Assembly: GCA_023213315.1 (NCBI GenBank)
Contig: JAKCPI010005702.1
Coordinates: 1-64,000 of the forward strand
DNA from: Euborellia annulipes
Lineage: Eukaryota; Arthropoda; Insecta; Dermaptera; Anisolabididae
Direction of reading: 5' to 3'
DNA length: 64,000 nucleotides
How positions within the stretch are numbered: the first letter of the stretch is position 1; each line of letters opens with the position of its first letter. Made by a program: the position numbers and the translations under genes. Below, piece after piece: positions 33,171 through 44,465 of this stretch. The notes beneath the pieces were generated by a model, which worked only from the letters and a program-made list of their open reading frames with translations, did not search any database and had not been told where the DNA came from.

Positions 33171-34635
33171 ATCAAGGAATATTAAAAATAAGTGTGCGTC
33201 AAATATATTAATGTACTTAATCTTTTTATCTCTTTACGGGGATTCTAACAAGGGGCAAATATCCATCCCCTCCACACCCCTTGCATAAAGGAAATTCAAA
33301 TGAACCGCATTTATTGGTAGTTCAACCTTTGGCCGTAGAGTGGCGCTAGTGTTCCCGGCCCGCTTGACGATCAAAACATTATATGAAATGTCAAATATCT
33401 TTTTTTTTTTTTTGTTTCATTATTTTTCAAGACAACTAAATAATATGACTTTAAGTCAGTTTTATGAAAAAATAAAAAAATCAATTTATCGCATTTCATC
33501 AGCGACAAATCGACCATTTAAAATGTGATTTACAATTGATATAAAATATAATTGTCACTGTCGGATTTTTTTGTTTTGTTTGATTCATTTATTTATTTTT
33601 CAGGAAAACTAAATAAAATGCACTTTCCCACTTTCTTAGGGAAATTGTCCGAGGGACCAAGTGTCATATAGGCCGTGGCAATGACGGTGAGTTGATTATT
33701 ATTATACAATCAATTATATTTCATTTTAACTCTAATAGCCTCTGCAGCCGAAAAGAGAAATTAAAAAAAAAACCCTGTAGTTAACCAAAAATCATATTTG
33801 TCCTCTATTTAGAATGTCTGAACTTGTAAAAGGCCCAGAACTTTCAAATAGCTCAACAAGTCTCAATTAGGCCGTGATGATTGTTATAATATTGTTAAAA
33901 TTCACCAAATTTCTATTTTGAACGTTGATCTATTGAGTCCAGCGTGATTCTTTCTTAAAAGAAGAATTTTATAATTTTGTTTATTTAATTTAAATAGAAA
34001 TGATTCAACTCAAAAGGGACAAGGGTCAACGGCGATGTTCAACTGCAATTGAATGTCTATTTATTTTATTTTCTATATGTAATAGATTCCTGGCTACAAC
34101 CCAACCCTTAACGCTATGCCGATCAAGAAGAATGGAGAAAGCTAACATCTTGGGGATAATGAAAAGTCGACGACGCCAGAGGGGCATCACGCTGACCGAC
34201 AGTTGCAGATTATGGGCGTCCGAAAATAAGATGAATAAATGGAGTTAAGACGCTCAGGCTGAAATTGGAGAGAGAAGGCAAAAAATTCCTCCTCTCAGGG
34301 CGCAGTCCCTTGGGCCTCTTCGCGTAAAGGTAAATTAAGTATCGGTATATCGATCGTGTCATGGCAATACCACTTATCTGTCACTTTTAGCGAAAATTTT
34401 TGGATAACTTGATAAAAAAAATATTAAAGCGCATGTGTTAATAATATTAATAGCATATAAAATTTGTTTATAATAACGGGTATATGTATAAACTGCGAAG
34501 TAAACACAAGACAGTTTTATGTACAATCAGACATATGATGAATTGCCATGACACTTTGCATATATTCTTAACTTGGTGGCGAAAATTGTATGACCATTTT
34601 TATCAAAAGAGATCAAACTAATGTGGTACTTTATG
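33171..34635. other. gap with possible decayed retroelement pieces
   Basis: Bases of about 34000-34330 are less AT-rich. In one frame they read YADQEEWRKLT and in another RSRRMEKA, weakly recalling the C-terminal end of a LINE reverse-transcriptase protein, broken by stops. The word GGATAATGAAAAGTCG with CCAGAGG recurs near 35389-35413. A weak exon-like stretch at 33604-33690 with acceptor and donor words has no convincing frame. Confidence 0.3.
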
Positions 34636-35153
34636 TGATTTTTTTGTATCGAGATATATCGTTTTCGCCGATATATTAATATTAGAATTCAAGATATAAA
34701 ATTTATAAACGGATGTAAACATTTATATTTTATTACCATGGCTTCTTCAAGAATAAAGTTTGCTTCAAAAGATTTCAAGAGCAAAATGAGAATATACATT
34801 TTAAAGGGCATCTAAAAAATAATTGATTTTTGAATTTTAAACAAAATCGTTAGTGCGAATTTAGAGAAAATAGAAAAAAAACTGAAAAGATGCATCAGTG
34901 AAGTACTAGTTCTTTTTTGCCGATTTTGTTCAAAAGCTTCGTGTCCCGTCCCATGGGGGTGTCTAACTTAAATATAAAATTTCAACCTCCTAGCTCTTGT
35001 CGTTCTTGAGATTTTTTGTTGTTCACACACACACAGACAGACCATGTCACGAAAACCACTTTTTTGTACTCAGGGGTGTATATCCATCAAAATTTCGACT
35101 TCAAATTTTTGACATGAATCCAATACTTTCTCTCTATATGGTAAGAGAAAGTA
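34636..35153 (-). repeat. repeat family B, reverse copy 7
   Basis: The reverse body from GTATCGAGATATATC to the left-end foldback at about 35125-35153. It contains a degenerate X-box (ATTACCATGGCTTC) near 34732. The right-end hairpin is missing. Confidence 0.7.
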
Positions 35154-35949
35154 AAAATTAAAAATTTTAAAATTACTCCCCTAATTCCATCTGAAAGGAT
35201 CCAGGGACAGAACTACCAAAAAAATCTCACATATACCTGATACAACATAAATTGATTAACTTGTAAGTAATGTTTTTCTTTATTTATAGGTTTTTGAATA
35301 TCTATTCTCAGCAAATTTGGAATTTACCGAGTCTAACAAGAAATATATTCAAGTTTGAAGATCTTTAAAGCGAACATTTTGGAGGGATAATGAAAAGTCG
35401 GCGACTCCAGAGGCTGAATTCACCAGAAACAAGTTTGAATACACTTGCACACTACTTTGCGCCTGAGAGGACATTTTCTACACTTAAAAGAATAAATTAG
35501 GAATTGCAATGCTTCAGGTAATAGCATAAATTGAAAAGATAAATTGTTCCGTTTTTAGAATCGATTAAGACTATCGATGCTAGCAAATTCATAAAATCCC
35601 ACTTGATGAAGTAAATGTTTTGATCATTAGTGAATCACGGACTAATTGTTTTAGATTTTATTTCTCCATCCGTTTCGGTGACCTTTTTTTGTTTGCCAAA
35701 AAAAACGAAGCTAGTTATGGCATTGAACGGAGTATAGAATGAATGTATATATATGAACATTTTATTATAAGTTATAAACATTTATTAAAACTTGTGGTGG
35801 GAGATGGACGGGGGGTAAGTAAAAGGGGGGAAAAAAAAAGGGTACCCAAATGTTGATTCTCCACCCAACCACCCCACCCCACACGAACTACTCTAAAAAA
35901 TTTACTAGTGTTTTTATTTTGATGTATTTCTAGATTTTCAACGATCAAG
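35154..35949. other. gap, no gene seen
   Basis: AT-rich, with G-runs near 35810-35830. No credible frame. Confidence 0.35.
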
Positions 35950-36160
35950 CAGCTAATATTATTTTAATTAGATATTTATTTATGTGCCAGGGCCGACGTT
36001 TCGGTCGCATTTAGGACCACCCTCATGGATAGCGGAAACTGAAAATTTTTTTTGTTATTGATGTTTAATTGTATCCGTTATATTATAGCCCTGAGGTTGG
36101 TCCTAACTGTGACCGAAACCTCCTGGCACATTAATAAATATATAATCGAAACATTAGCTG
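35950..36160. repeat. fourth hammerhead-related inverted dimer
   Basis: Arms CAGCTAAT...TTTATGTGCCAGG and CCTGGCACATTAATAAAT...ATTAGCTG. Both inner ends carry GGTC/GACC followed by GAAAC, but the CTGANGA box is mutated (GAGGT or ATGAGGG). Flanking duplication is at best imperfect. Confidence 0.6.
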
Positions 36161-36635
36161 TTTACTCATTGGAAATCCAGAAATTCTTAGATCTAGTATT
36201 TTAATTTTTCATTTTTCATGTATAGTTAAATTGATGGTTTAAATTTAAGGAGTATAAAATATTTAAAAATTCCCTGTCCTCAAAATTTTTGCGAATAGCT
36301 CGCGAGTTTAGTGAGGAGGTGGTCGATTAATTAGAAGACTTCCTTTATTGGGCCAATAAAGATCAAAGAAAACGAACAGCAAGCAATATTGATCGTACAA
36401 AAAAAAAAGAAGCAATTTATCAAAGCGCCCTGGACAGCGTGAGTGATTATATGAAAATGCCTTGAAAAAATTTTAATAGACTTCTATCAGTCATTGACTC
36501 TGATATAAATTAATTTTTTTGTCACCAGTTGAATGGAATCAATAACATAACAAAAAGCTGTTTATTTATATTTAGTAAAGTTGAAACAAATAAATTAGTA
36601 CCACTAAAACAAATATCAAATGATATTGAAAAATC

Positions 36636-36790
36636 ACTAGGCGATTTGTTTCAAGTTTTTTATTTTTTATTTTGAACTAATACATTTTATGCGCAGTTCT
36701 TCATTACTTTTATCATGTGTATCGTTTTCGCTTCTGATGATGATAGTAATATCGAATCGCGCATAAAAATTGAAACAAATCGCCTAGAGT
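36636..36790. repeat. small foldback element with CTAGGCGATTTG ends
   Basis: Inverted termini CTAGGCGATTTGTTTCAA and TTGAAACAAATCGCCTAG about 155 bp apart, with inner complementary TTTATGCGC / GCGCATAAA. It contains CTGATGA followed by GAT/ATC and GAA, a hammerhead-like resemblance that lacks the A after GAA. Confidence 0.6.
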
Positions 36791-37033
36791 TGAAACGTTT
36801 TGTAAATGCAAATATCGTCGGCTAAGAGTTAAATTCTACTAATAATATTTTTTTATACCATCTGAAATGGAATTGTAAAATTGTTAAATAGAAGAAATTT
36901 GATGAAAGGTGGAGATCTAGAATTCTAAAATTCTCTATTTATATGAAATTTTCCAAATGAGTTTTAATCCTGATATTGCAAAGGCACAAGGGCTCTTCTT
37001 CTTCAAAGGAAACTGAAAAATCATAATGTTAAC

Positions 37034-37154
37034 ACTAGTATTTTACATTTAATACATTATAAGGACATTATTATACCTCATTTTATACACTCTGTTAACA
37101 TTAAGGTAAAATGAGGTATAATAATGTCCTTAAATTAAAATGTAAAATACTAGT
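37034..37154. repeat. 121-bp palindromic MITE-like repeat
   Basis: Arms of about 50 bp, from ACTAGTATTTTACATTT through AAGGACATTATTATACCTCA, with its near-exact reverse complement ending AAATGTAAAATACTAGT. Loop about 20 bases. Confidence 0.75.
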
Positions 37155-37915
37155 TGTAAGGCGTGGCGGGAGCAAAGCTATTACGCATTCTTTTCCCGAT
37201 GAGATAGCGTTGTGTCTTAAAAAGTAAGCCAAAAAAAAAACACCTATTACGAAAATTTGCCAAGAGGTGTCAGAATGGTAGCTAATAATTTATGCATTTG
37301 GTTGATTTTCATCTTTTAAAAATGAATACTTTATAATTCTTATTATATATTATGTATCTTTTATAAAAGCATATCTATAAATGAAACGGGAAAAACGTAC
37401 GTATGTATGTATATGTATAGAAATCCACAATTTTCAATGAATCTATTTGAAATTAAATACACATATAGTACATGGACCAGGGAGTAAGGTAGTAATCATT
37501 TGAATCTCTTAAATATTTTGAAAAATTAATTATGAATAAATTTCTTCTCATTTTTGTTTTTCCTCCCTGCATCCTTGCCGAAAAATTAGCGGTATTGCAA
37601 AGTCACAAGGGCTCTTCCAGGTACCGAAGGTGTTTCATATATCATTCCCTCTGTGTCAATGTTGAAATGTTAATTAATCTATTAATTACCCTGGCGGCGG
37701 TGCTAGCTGCCAAGATTTTCATTGCTTCTACTATAAATTTTTTTTCCATTTTCTATTTATAAGCTAAGTGATTTGAAGGAAGAGTGTTTTGACAATCCGC
37801 AAAATCATTTAATTAATAACAAATTCCTTTTTATTTCCAGGGATTCATATCTACTCAACATTCTATCAACGAATATATATATAGGGTCCAGCATAATGAA
37901 AAGGGAAAGAACTCC
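37155..37915. other. gap with a dispersed segment
   Basis: Bases of about 37250-37375 recur at about 58903-59030 (GCCAAGA...CAGAATGGTAGCTAATAAT and TATCTTTTATAAAAGCATA). The word ATTGCAAAGTCACAAGGGCT near 37593 recurs with one change near 36973. Frames of 60-76 codons are low complexity. Confidence 0.35.
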
Positions 37916-38362
37916 GAAACAAATTGAAAATTTTCTTGAAACAAACATTGAAAACAAAGAAAAATATATGCCATTTACCATACCATACATGCCATTACTT
38001 GGCTTTGAATATGACGTCCTGATGATGTGATGATGATCGGCATCACGTTCAGCGTATTCCTCCAGGCGTCAAATGAATGAAAGCTTCCATCACCCGCTCG
38101 GACTGCCCCTGACTTCTTCTTGTGGGGATACTTGAAGAGTAAAGTTGTCCGTCCTCATACCGTGGCTGAACTCAAGGAAAGGATCCATACCGCTGTGGAG
38201 GAGATCTCATTGAACTTTAATTCGACGCCTGGAGGAATGCGCTGAACGCCATCACGGCGACCATCTGTATGGTGTCATCCTAGACCAAGTAATGGCATCT
38301 ATGGCATATATTTTGTTTGTTTTCAATGTTTGTTTGAATAAAATTTTCAATTTGTTTCCCTG
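37916..38362. mobile_element. foldback of a DDE transposon 3' end
   Basis: Bases 37916-38080 are an inverted, partly decayed copy of 38215-38362: GAAACAAATTGAAAATTTT opposite AAAATTTTCAATTTGTTTCC, and CTCCAGGCGTC opposite GACGCCTGGAG. The region between encodes the transposase C-terminus (see next entry). Same organisation as 9297-10864 but with shorter arms. Confidence 0.7.
38092..38253 (+). pseudogene. DDE transposase C-terminal remnant
   Basis: One frame reads PARTAPDFFLWGYLKSKV and then RPHTVAELKERIHTAVEEIS before a TGA at 38251-38253. PDL/PDFFLWGYLK followed by a helix with an ELKERI block is the C-terminal signature of the FQQDGAPPH-type IS630/Tc1/mariner-related transposases known from arthropods. 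The upstream two thirds of the enzyme are missing, so it cannot be active. Confidence 0.75.
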
Positions 38363-38404
38363 TATATATGTGATGTGATGTTAGAGTTCATTGTTCAAAG
38401 TGAA

Positions 38405-38455
38405 TGCATCTACCTGATGACGGCTGCAAAATCAGCATCCGAAACGTTGAATTTT
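38405..38455 (+). ncRNA. hammerhead-like motif
   Basis: CTGATGA at 38414-38420, one extra base, interrupted stem II (GG..CTG / CAG..CC), then GAAAC and GTT. Stem I pairing is poor. Confidence 0.35.
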
Positions 38456-40401
38456 TATTGTAATTAGTAACACATTTTATTGTATTATTATTATTATTAT
38501 TAGCTAAAATAAGCCACGATTTAAGCCAAAAGAATGTTTTTTTATTTTTTCTAATAACAATAATCGTGAAAGTCTAAAATTCTTTGATGTTTCAAATTTT
38601 TTTGCGTTTGTGGTTTATTTTAAAGTTTTTACCGATTGGAAAGAAATGTATTAGTATTATGATCATATGACTAGACCCTAGCCCAACTGCATAGGAACAT
38701 TTATATAAGTTTAAGATATTTCTTTTAAGAGAGATGTACAATATGATCTTATTTATTATGACTTGTTTTCGAAAAATTTAAATTTCCTAATAATAAAGAC
38801 TTTAAACGATACTCTTTATAATTAATCACGATGTGCCCTGGTTTGGGTTTTCGCTAAAATACAGACAAATGAGGAAATAAATTGAGAGCTCAGTCAATAG
38901 ATTGGAGATAATAAATCAAATGAAAATATTCTATTTAGAAGATGAAAATGTTTTCAAATCATAATTAATGACCTCCGTGTAAAATTTCAACTTCCCTAGC
39001 CCGGAGATACACTAATCAGTCAATTTGAATTTTATTTATGATTAAATTATAACGGCATTATCCATTCATTTCTATATAGATTTATAATTTCCATGCGTCC
39101 GCACTATTTTTTTTTTATGAATGGTTGTAAAGGTCCAAAGACCTATGATGACTATCGTCAAGCAACCAGGAGACATGCACAAGAGGGAAAGACTCAACTG
39201 TAGATTTAACAGCCAGAAGACTATTTTGCCTTTGAAATATTGAAATTAAATTTGATTTTAATGTTATCTTTTCCTGGGGGGATAATTTTGTAATTCATTT
39301 AACCTTATTTTATTTGTTCTTGTTTTTTTCTGACAATATATATATAGAGAGAAATTATTGTATTCTTTGAGTCAAGATATTGAAGGAAATTTTAATTAGT
39401 TGAATTAGTTTTGAGGGTTTGAGAATCGCTGATCTCATTTATGTGTGTATGGTAAAAAAATCTCAAGAACGAGGTTGGATTTTATATATTATATTATATA
39501 TTCAAAAAGCAAAAAGTATAAATCCTTTTTTTTTTATTTTTGATTTAAATCGATTTTAGAAGTCAAAGTTTTGACGAAGGTGGGCGTTTCGGGTAGTTTC
39601 GATCCGATTATTCAAAGTTTAATATTTCTTCAGGACCGTTCCTGGGTATGTTGTCGCTTCCGAGTCTGGTCATTTTTGGCACCCCTCATCCAACCTCTCG
39701 TGGTTCGTCGAGAAATTATGTAATAAAAAAATCTAGTGTGACTGGTCGCAGACACTACCCTCGGTAAATGAAAATTGTGTTCTGTGCTTGTATAATTTAA
39801 TCTTTTTTAAAATTCTGTTTGAAGGGTATTTTTTTGTTGTTTGAAAGGATTAGCCGTGTCTTTTAGTCTTTTAGATAAGACAACGTTACTAGGGAGCACC
39901 TCGATGAGGTTCCTTTCCATGCCCCCCATCTTCTTTTAAAGCCCTTCGCTGTGAGTAAATGGCCTTTGGTGGTTATTTTTCGCTGTATCTTGAAAGTGGT
40001 GAAAAATAAAAAGAAACAAATTCTAGGGCATTCTTCGATCTACCAGTATTTTAATATTACTAATTGATTTATAGAGAAGTTTCTTGAATGAGAAGACAAA
40101 AAGCAGAAGTTAACTTTCTTGAATCTAAATAATGTTAGAATTTTTACTTGTATGAAATCCTGCTCTAGCATTTTTCTTTTCTTCTAAGTAAATCAATTTG
40201 AGCAAATCCACTTTAGAATTCTCTCATGTTCCAATTTTATCACCGGAAATAAATTGAAGGGCTTAGTGGAAGAGAGTCATAAGCCACCATTTTGTCATTT
40301 TTGAAATATTCATGCCATTGTATTCTTTACATATCCCTCTTTAATACCACACAAAGAAGTTTTTACAATAATTGGCTGCACATAAGTGCAAGTTCTCTAC
40401 T
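38456..40401. other. gap, no gene seen
   Basis: AT-rich. A family B hairpin scrap is at about 39722-39795. No frame above 60 codons and no recognised exon. Confidence 0.35.
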
Positions 40402-40409
40402 TGCCCAGC

Positions 40410-40667
40410 CAGGGGCGGATCCAGAGGTGTTTCTCGGGGGGGGTAATCTGGAGTGACTGGTCTCACAGCACACAATTTTTTCTTAATTTCGGTAATTTAA
40501 AGACGCATTCTGTACTTGTTTGCCAGAATATAAATATAAATCAAAATTTTAAGTATTAATTTTTAAAATTTTACATTAAAAATACATTTTTTTCGAAAAA
40601 AAGTATTTTTTTTAATCTCAGGGGGGTAATTACCCCCTTTACCCCTCCCCCCTTGTATCCGCCCTTG
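40410..40667 (+). mobile_element. hAT-type MITE family E, copy 4
   Basis: Termini CAGGGGCGGATCCAGAG and TGTATCCGCCCTTG. Flanks TGCCCAGC and TGGCCAGC form an 8-bp TSD with one mismatch. It contains the family B-like hairpin arm and the subterminal GGGGTAATTACCCC palindrome. Confidence 0.85.
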
Positions 40668-41074
40668 TGGCCAGCTAGTAAAGATTTGAGAAGTAAATAA
40701 AGGTAGTCATAAGCCACAGCAAAATGGCGTCGAAATCTGGAGTGAATGAAAATTTCTCTCGTGTCAAAGGACTTCTATGAATAAGGGAGCTGAAAATGAA
40801 GAGTCTGATTCTTAGGACCCAACAAGCACCAGTTCCAGCTTTGACTATCTTTCACTCCATCCCGTTACTTTACAAATTACTCAAGTTTTATTGAAAATGC
40901 ATTAACAAAAAAACTTTAGATTTGATAATCATAGAATAATTAATTAATAGAACTAGGCCTATTAATATTAACAATAATTCTTGGATAGAATACCATTTGA
41001 AAGCAATTAGAAGTAAAATATCTATTGGTGTGGAGAAATTTCTTTAAGTTTATTTAAATCAAATCAATCCCCCC

Positions 41075-41307
41075 GCCCCAGGCGCATCAAGCTTTTGGCG
41101 CCTCCGGATTTTCGGCTTTTTTCCAAAATCTCCAGATTTTTTTTTGAAATTTCATAATAAAATCATTTTGTATCAAAAATCCGGAGAAAAATTACAAAAA
41201 AAGATCAAACGAGATTCGAATACAAAAAAAAAAGGTCCCAACGAAAAACGGCGCCCCAGTTGAGCTTAGCTTAGCCCCGTTCGCCCTCAAAGGCTAGTTA
41301 CGCCGCT
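41075..41307. mobile_element. hAT-type MITE related to 53198-53454
   Basis: Shares CCAAAATCTCC, GGCGCCCCAGTTGAGCTT and the terminus GCTAGTTACGCCGCTG with the element at 53198-53454. The left terminus is decayed. Confidence 0.65.
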
Positions 41308-41470
41308 GCTTATAAATTCAATATACCAGTATCTGCCAGTAGACTACATTTTAAAAATTTTAATGTTAGATGGTGGTGCCACCTAGAGGTTCATATAGGA
41401 ACTACGCTCGGCTTTAAAAATGAATTAACTTTGAAGAGCAAGGATGTAGCTAAGGATGAAAGTAAAGGAC

Positions 41471-41743
41471 CAGTAACGGATCCAGAGGTGTTTCTCGGGG
41501 GAAGGGGGGTAATCTGGTGTGACTGGTCGCACAGCACACAATTTTTTTCTTAATTTCGCTAATTTAAAGGCGCATTCTGTACTTGTCTGCCAGATTATAA
41601 ATACAAATCAAATTTTTAAGTATTAATTTTTAAAATTTTACATTAAAAATATTTTTTTTTTTTCGAAATAAAGTATTTCTTTTTCAAATCTCGGAGGGGG
41701 GGGGTAATTACCCCGTTACCCTCCTCCCCTGTATCCGCCCTTG
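41471..41743 (+). mobile_element. hAT-type MITE family E, copy 5
   Basis: Left end CAGTAACGGATCCAGAGG and right end GTATCCGCCCTTG. The two flanks share CTAAGGATGAAAGTAAAGGA, so a segment of about 25 bp of host DNA is duplicated around it, longer than a hAT TSD. Confidence 0.75.
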
Positions 41744-42700
41744 GTGGCATCTAAGGATGAAAGTAAAGGACCAGTGGCGTTAGTTACAAACAGGTACTCA
41801 AATTTGCCCAAAAGATATTTAATTTAATTAATTGTTTAATTTTGTACAGTTTATATACTCGTAGATATATTGTATGAAATATATATATCGTATGAAATAT
41901 TTTATTTAAATAATCAGTTTAATTTGTTCCAATCGGCAAATGGCGACACTAAACATCAACGCCTTGAAGCTATGCAAAATCTTTGACAAGCTGTTGAATT
42001 GTTTGCATATTTAAATAGAATAAGAAACGGATGATTATTAAAAACCAATGAGAAATAAGATAATAAAAAAACCTGGTGTGGTTACAGAAGGTAAGTAAGA
42101 TGTGCTGTTTTTTTTTTTTTTTTTTTTTTTTGTGTTGAGATATATTTATTTTCCGATAGTACTCTACTGTACCTTTCCACTTTCTGCATCACATAAAATA
42201 TATCAAAAATATTATCTCAAATAGACGGAAATAATTATTTTAATTTGTGTATGTGTCCATTATACGTAGAAAAGGAAATCATTATAAATATTACTAATTT
42301 AAACAGTTGGCTTGTAAAATAAGTACAGTTCACAAATATATTTTCAATTACCTGCTTCTTTGGTTTAATTTGGATTATTTTTGATTAGACTGTGAATGTA
42401 CGATGCTTTGCATTGAGATAAAAACATCTTAAATGAACACGTGGATCAGACTAAGGTGAGCTCTAAACTTTGCTAACTATTAGCAGTGGCGGGGAGCCTA
42501 AGATCTGTGATGTCATCATTTGAATGGATATATATCTTTAGGGGCGGGGGCGAGTGTGAAAAGCTAATCGACATTTATGGCGGGCAAGAGTCAATTCGAA
42601 ATTTCGAAATTTCTCTTCAGTACAACATCGTACAGACTTTTACTATATTTACATTGTTGTAATACATAGGCAATTTTTTAAATGTTTGCTTATGAAAAAA
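41744..42700. other. gap, no gene seen
   Basis: AT-rich. A decayed family B hairpin piece with a T-run is near 42070-42140. No supported gene. Confidence 0.35.
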
Positions 42701-42728
42701 CACAAATGAAAACTCTATTTTCCCATAA

Positions 42729-42791
42729 GGACTCTTTAACAACTGAAGATGGCGTAATAAATTTAGCCGAAACGTTTTGTTAAGAGGAGTC
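42729..42791 (+). ncRNA. best hammerhead-like motif
   Basis: Stem I pairs TTAACAA with TTGTTAA and, beyond an internal loop, GACTC with GAGTC. The core has CTGAAGA (42743-42749), one extra T, stem II GGC/GCC with a 12-base loop, then GAAAC and GTT. Type I hammerhead ribozymes of Penelope-like elements have this order and a minimal stem III. The extra base between CTGANGA and stem II departs from the canonical core. Confidence 0.6.
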
Positions 42792-43399
42792 TGTTTTATT
42801 AAATAGAGGCTACCTATCTGGCTGCTGTCCTCCATATCACACTAATTGACATCTCACAGCCACATTCCATCAGGGATTCTAATAAATAAATAAATACGAG
42901 TAGCGCTGACTCCAAAAATGCCATCAGCTCTAGTTTTAGAGATATTGAGAAAATCAACTTTTAATAGAAAATGTCCTCCAAAATGCCTTTTATTTTCATG
43001 ATTTTTTAAGGCGATGCCTCTAAAAATATGCAAATAGTTAAAATGTATTTATGAGAAATTAAAAACACTAGGTCATAAGTTTCAATAGGCCTAACTTATT
43101 AAAAAAAAAAAAAACATTTATGTCGCAAAGTAGAAATTTGCCCATAACGTAATTTTTTTTTATTTAATTTTAATATTTTAATATTTTTTTTTATTAATTT
43201 CTCATTATTTTAATTCTTTTTAGTTAAGATGTGGAATTTTATAGAATTTCGGGAAATCGGCTGGTTATCGGATATAAGTGATAATCTTGATAAGAAAAAA
43301 AAAAAAAATATTTAATTCCTTTCAAAGAGAAAATTAAATATCTTTTAATAACTTCATCAGCGAGTTGAAGAGAAAGCTGAGGAAAAGGAAAAGCGCCGG

Positions 43400-43975
43400 C
43401 CGGCTCTGTCTGTCTTTGAACGAAATATCTCAAGAACGAAAAGAGCTACGAGGTTGAAATTTTATATTTAAGTTAGGCACCCCCATGGGACGTGACACGA
43501 AGCTTTTGAACAAAATCGGCCAAAGAGTACAAGTACTTTACTGAATGCACTTTTTCAGTTTTTTTCAATTTTCTCAAAATTCGCTCTAACGATTTTGATT
43601 AAATTTCTTAAATCAATTATTTTTTAGATGCTCTTTAAAATGTATATTCTCATTTTGCCATTGAAATCTTCTGAAGACCACTTTACTCATACTTCATTGA
43701 AAAGATAAGGAGAAATGGTTGCCATGCTAACAAAATATAAATATTCTCCCATGTTTATAAATTTTACATCTTGAATTCAAATGTACTGTACTGTCAGAAA
43801 CTAAATATATGTCGACACAAAAAATTTGGTGTGACAAGCACAGAACACAACTTTCGATTACCGAAGGTAAGAGAAAGTTGTGTGCTGTGCGCCGGTCACA
43901 CCAGATTTTTACATCTTGAATTCTAAAGATCGACACAAAAAAATCTGCTGTGCGACCAGTCACACCAGATTTTTT
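43400..43975 (+). repeat. repeat family B, copy 8, 5'-truncated
   Basis: Starts at the CTGTCTGTCTTTGAACGAAA segment and has the body blocks, the X-box-like GTTGCCATGCTAAC (43718-43731, one mismatch) and a complete right-end hairpin ending near 43912, followed by a second partial hairpin to 43975. Confidence 0.75.
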
Positions 43976-44111
43976 AATTTCTTATAAATTCATCCATTTT
44001 ATTTCTTAATTAACTTATAAGTTAGCGTTAATGCGTTAAAATTATAAAATGAAAAGAAGTGAAAGATAAGGAAGCCTTGAGCTTTAATAAACCTCAAATG
44101 CTCTGAGAGTA

Positions 44112-44112
<1 letters not shown>

Positions 44113-44142
<30 letters not shown>

Positions 44143-44313
44143 TTATTTCCTTCTTTGCTCTGCCTTTGGCTTGCTTGCTTGCTTGCTTGAAATGATGAGT
44201 AATAATAATAATAAATGAATGAATGAACTCTCGGCTCTGTTCGTTTCTGTTTTGTTTTCGACAGCTGACAGGTCATGATCCTCTCCCTCTCCTCTCTCTC
44301 TCTCTCTCTCTGG
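44113..44313. repeat. (CT)n, (GCTT)n and (TAA)n microsatellites
   Basis: CT repeats at about 44113-44141 and 44294-44311, GCTT repeats at 44168-44189 and ATA repeats near 44203. Reverse frames reading RERERE come from these and are not genes. Confidence 0.9.
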
Positions 44314-44465
44314 GCTGCTTGCTCTCTGATAAAACACTCAGTCAGTTACTAAGTAGCCAGAGGGAATAAATGGTCATCATTTGTCAGAGGCACATCTTAG
44401 AAATTTTCCTCTCTCTCCTTCATCTCACAATTTCTACAACAATAGTAAGTCTTCTACGTAATAAT

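Noticed and set aside
34000..34248. 82-codon + strand frame as a LINE protein
   Set aside because: The weak resemblance is split over two frames with stops. Only mentioned as possible debris.
44094..44337. Reverse frames rich in Arg-Glu repeats
   Set aside because: Produced by CT microsatellites.
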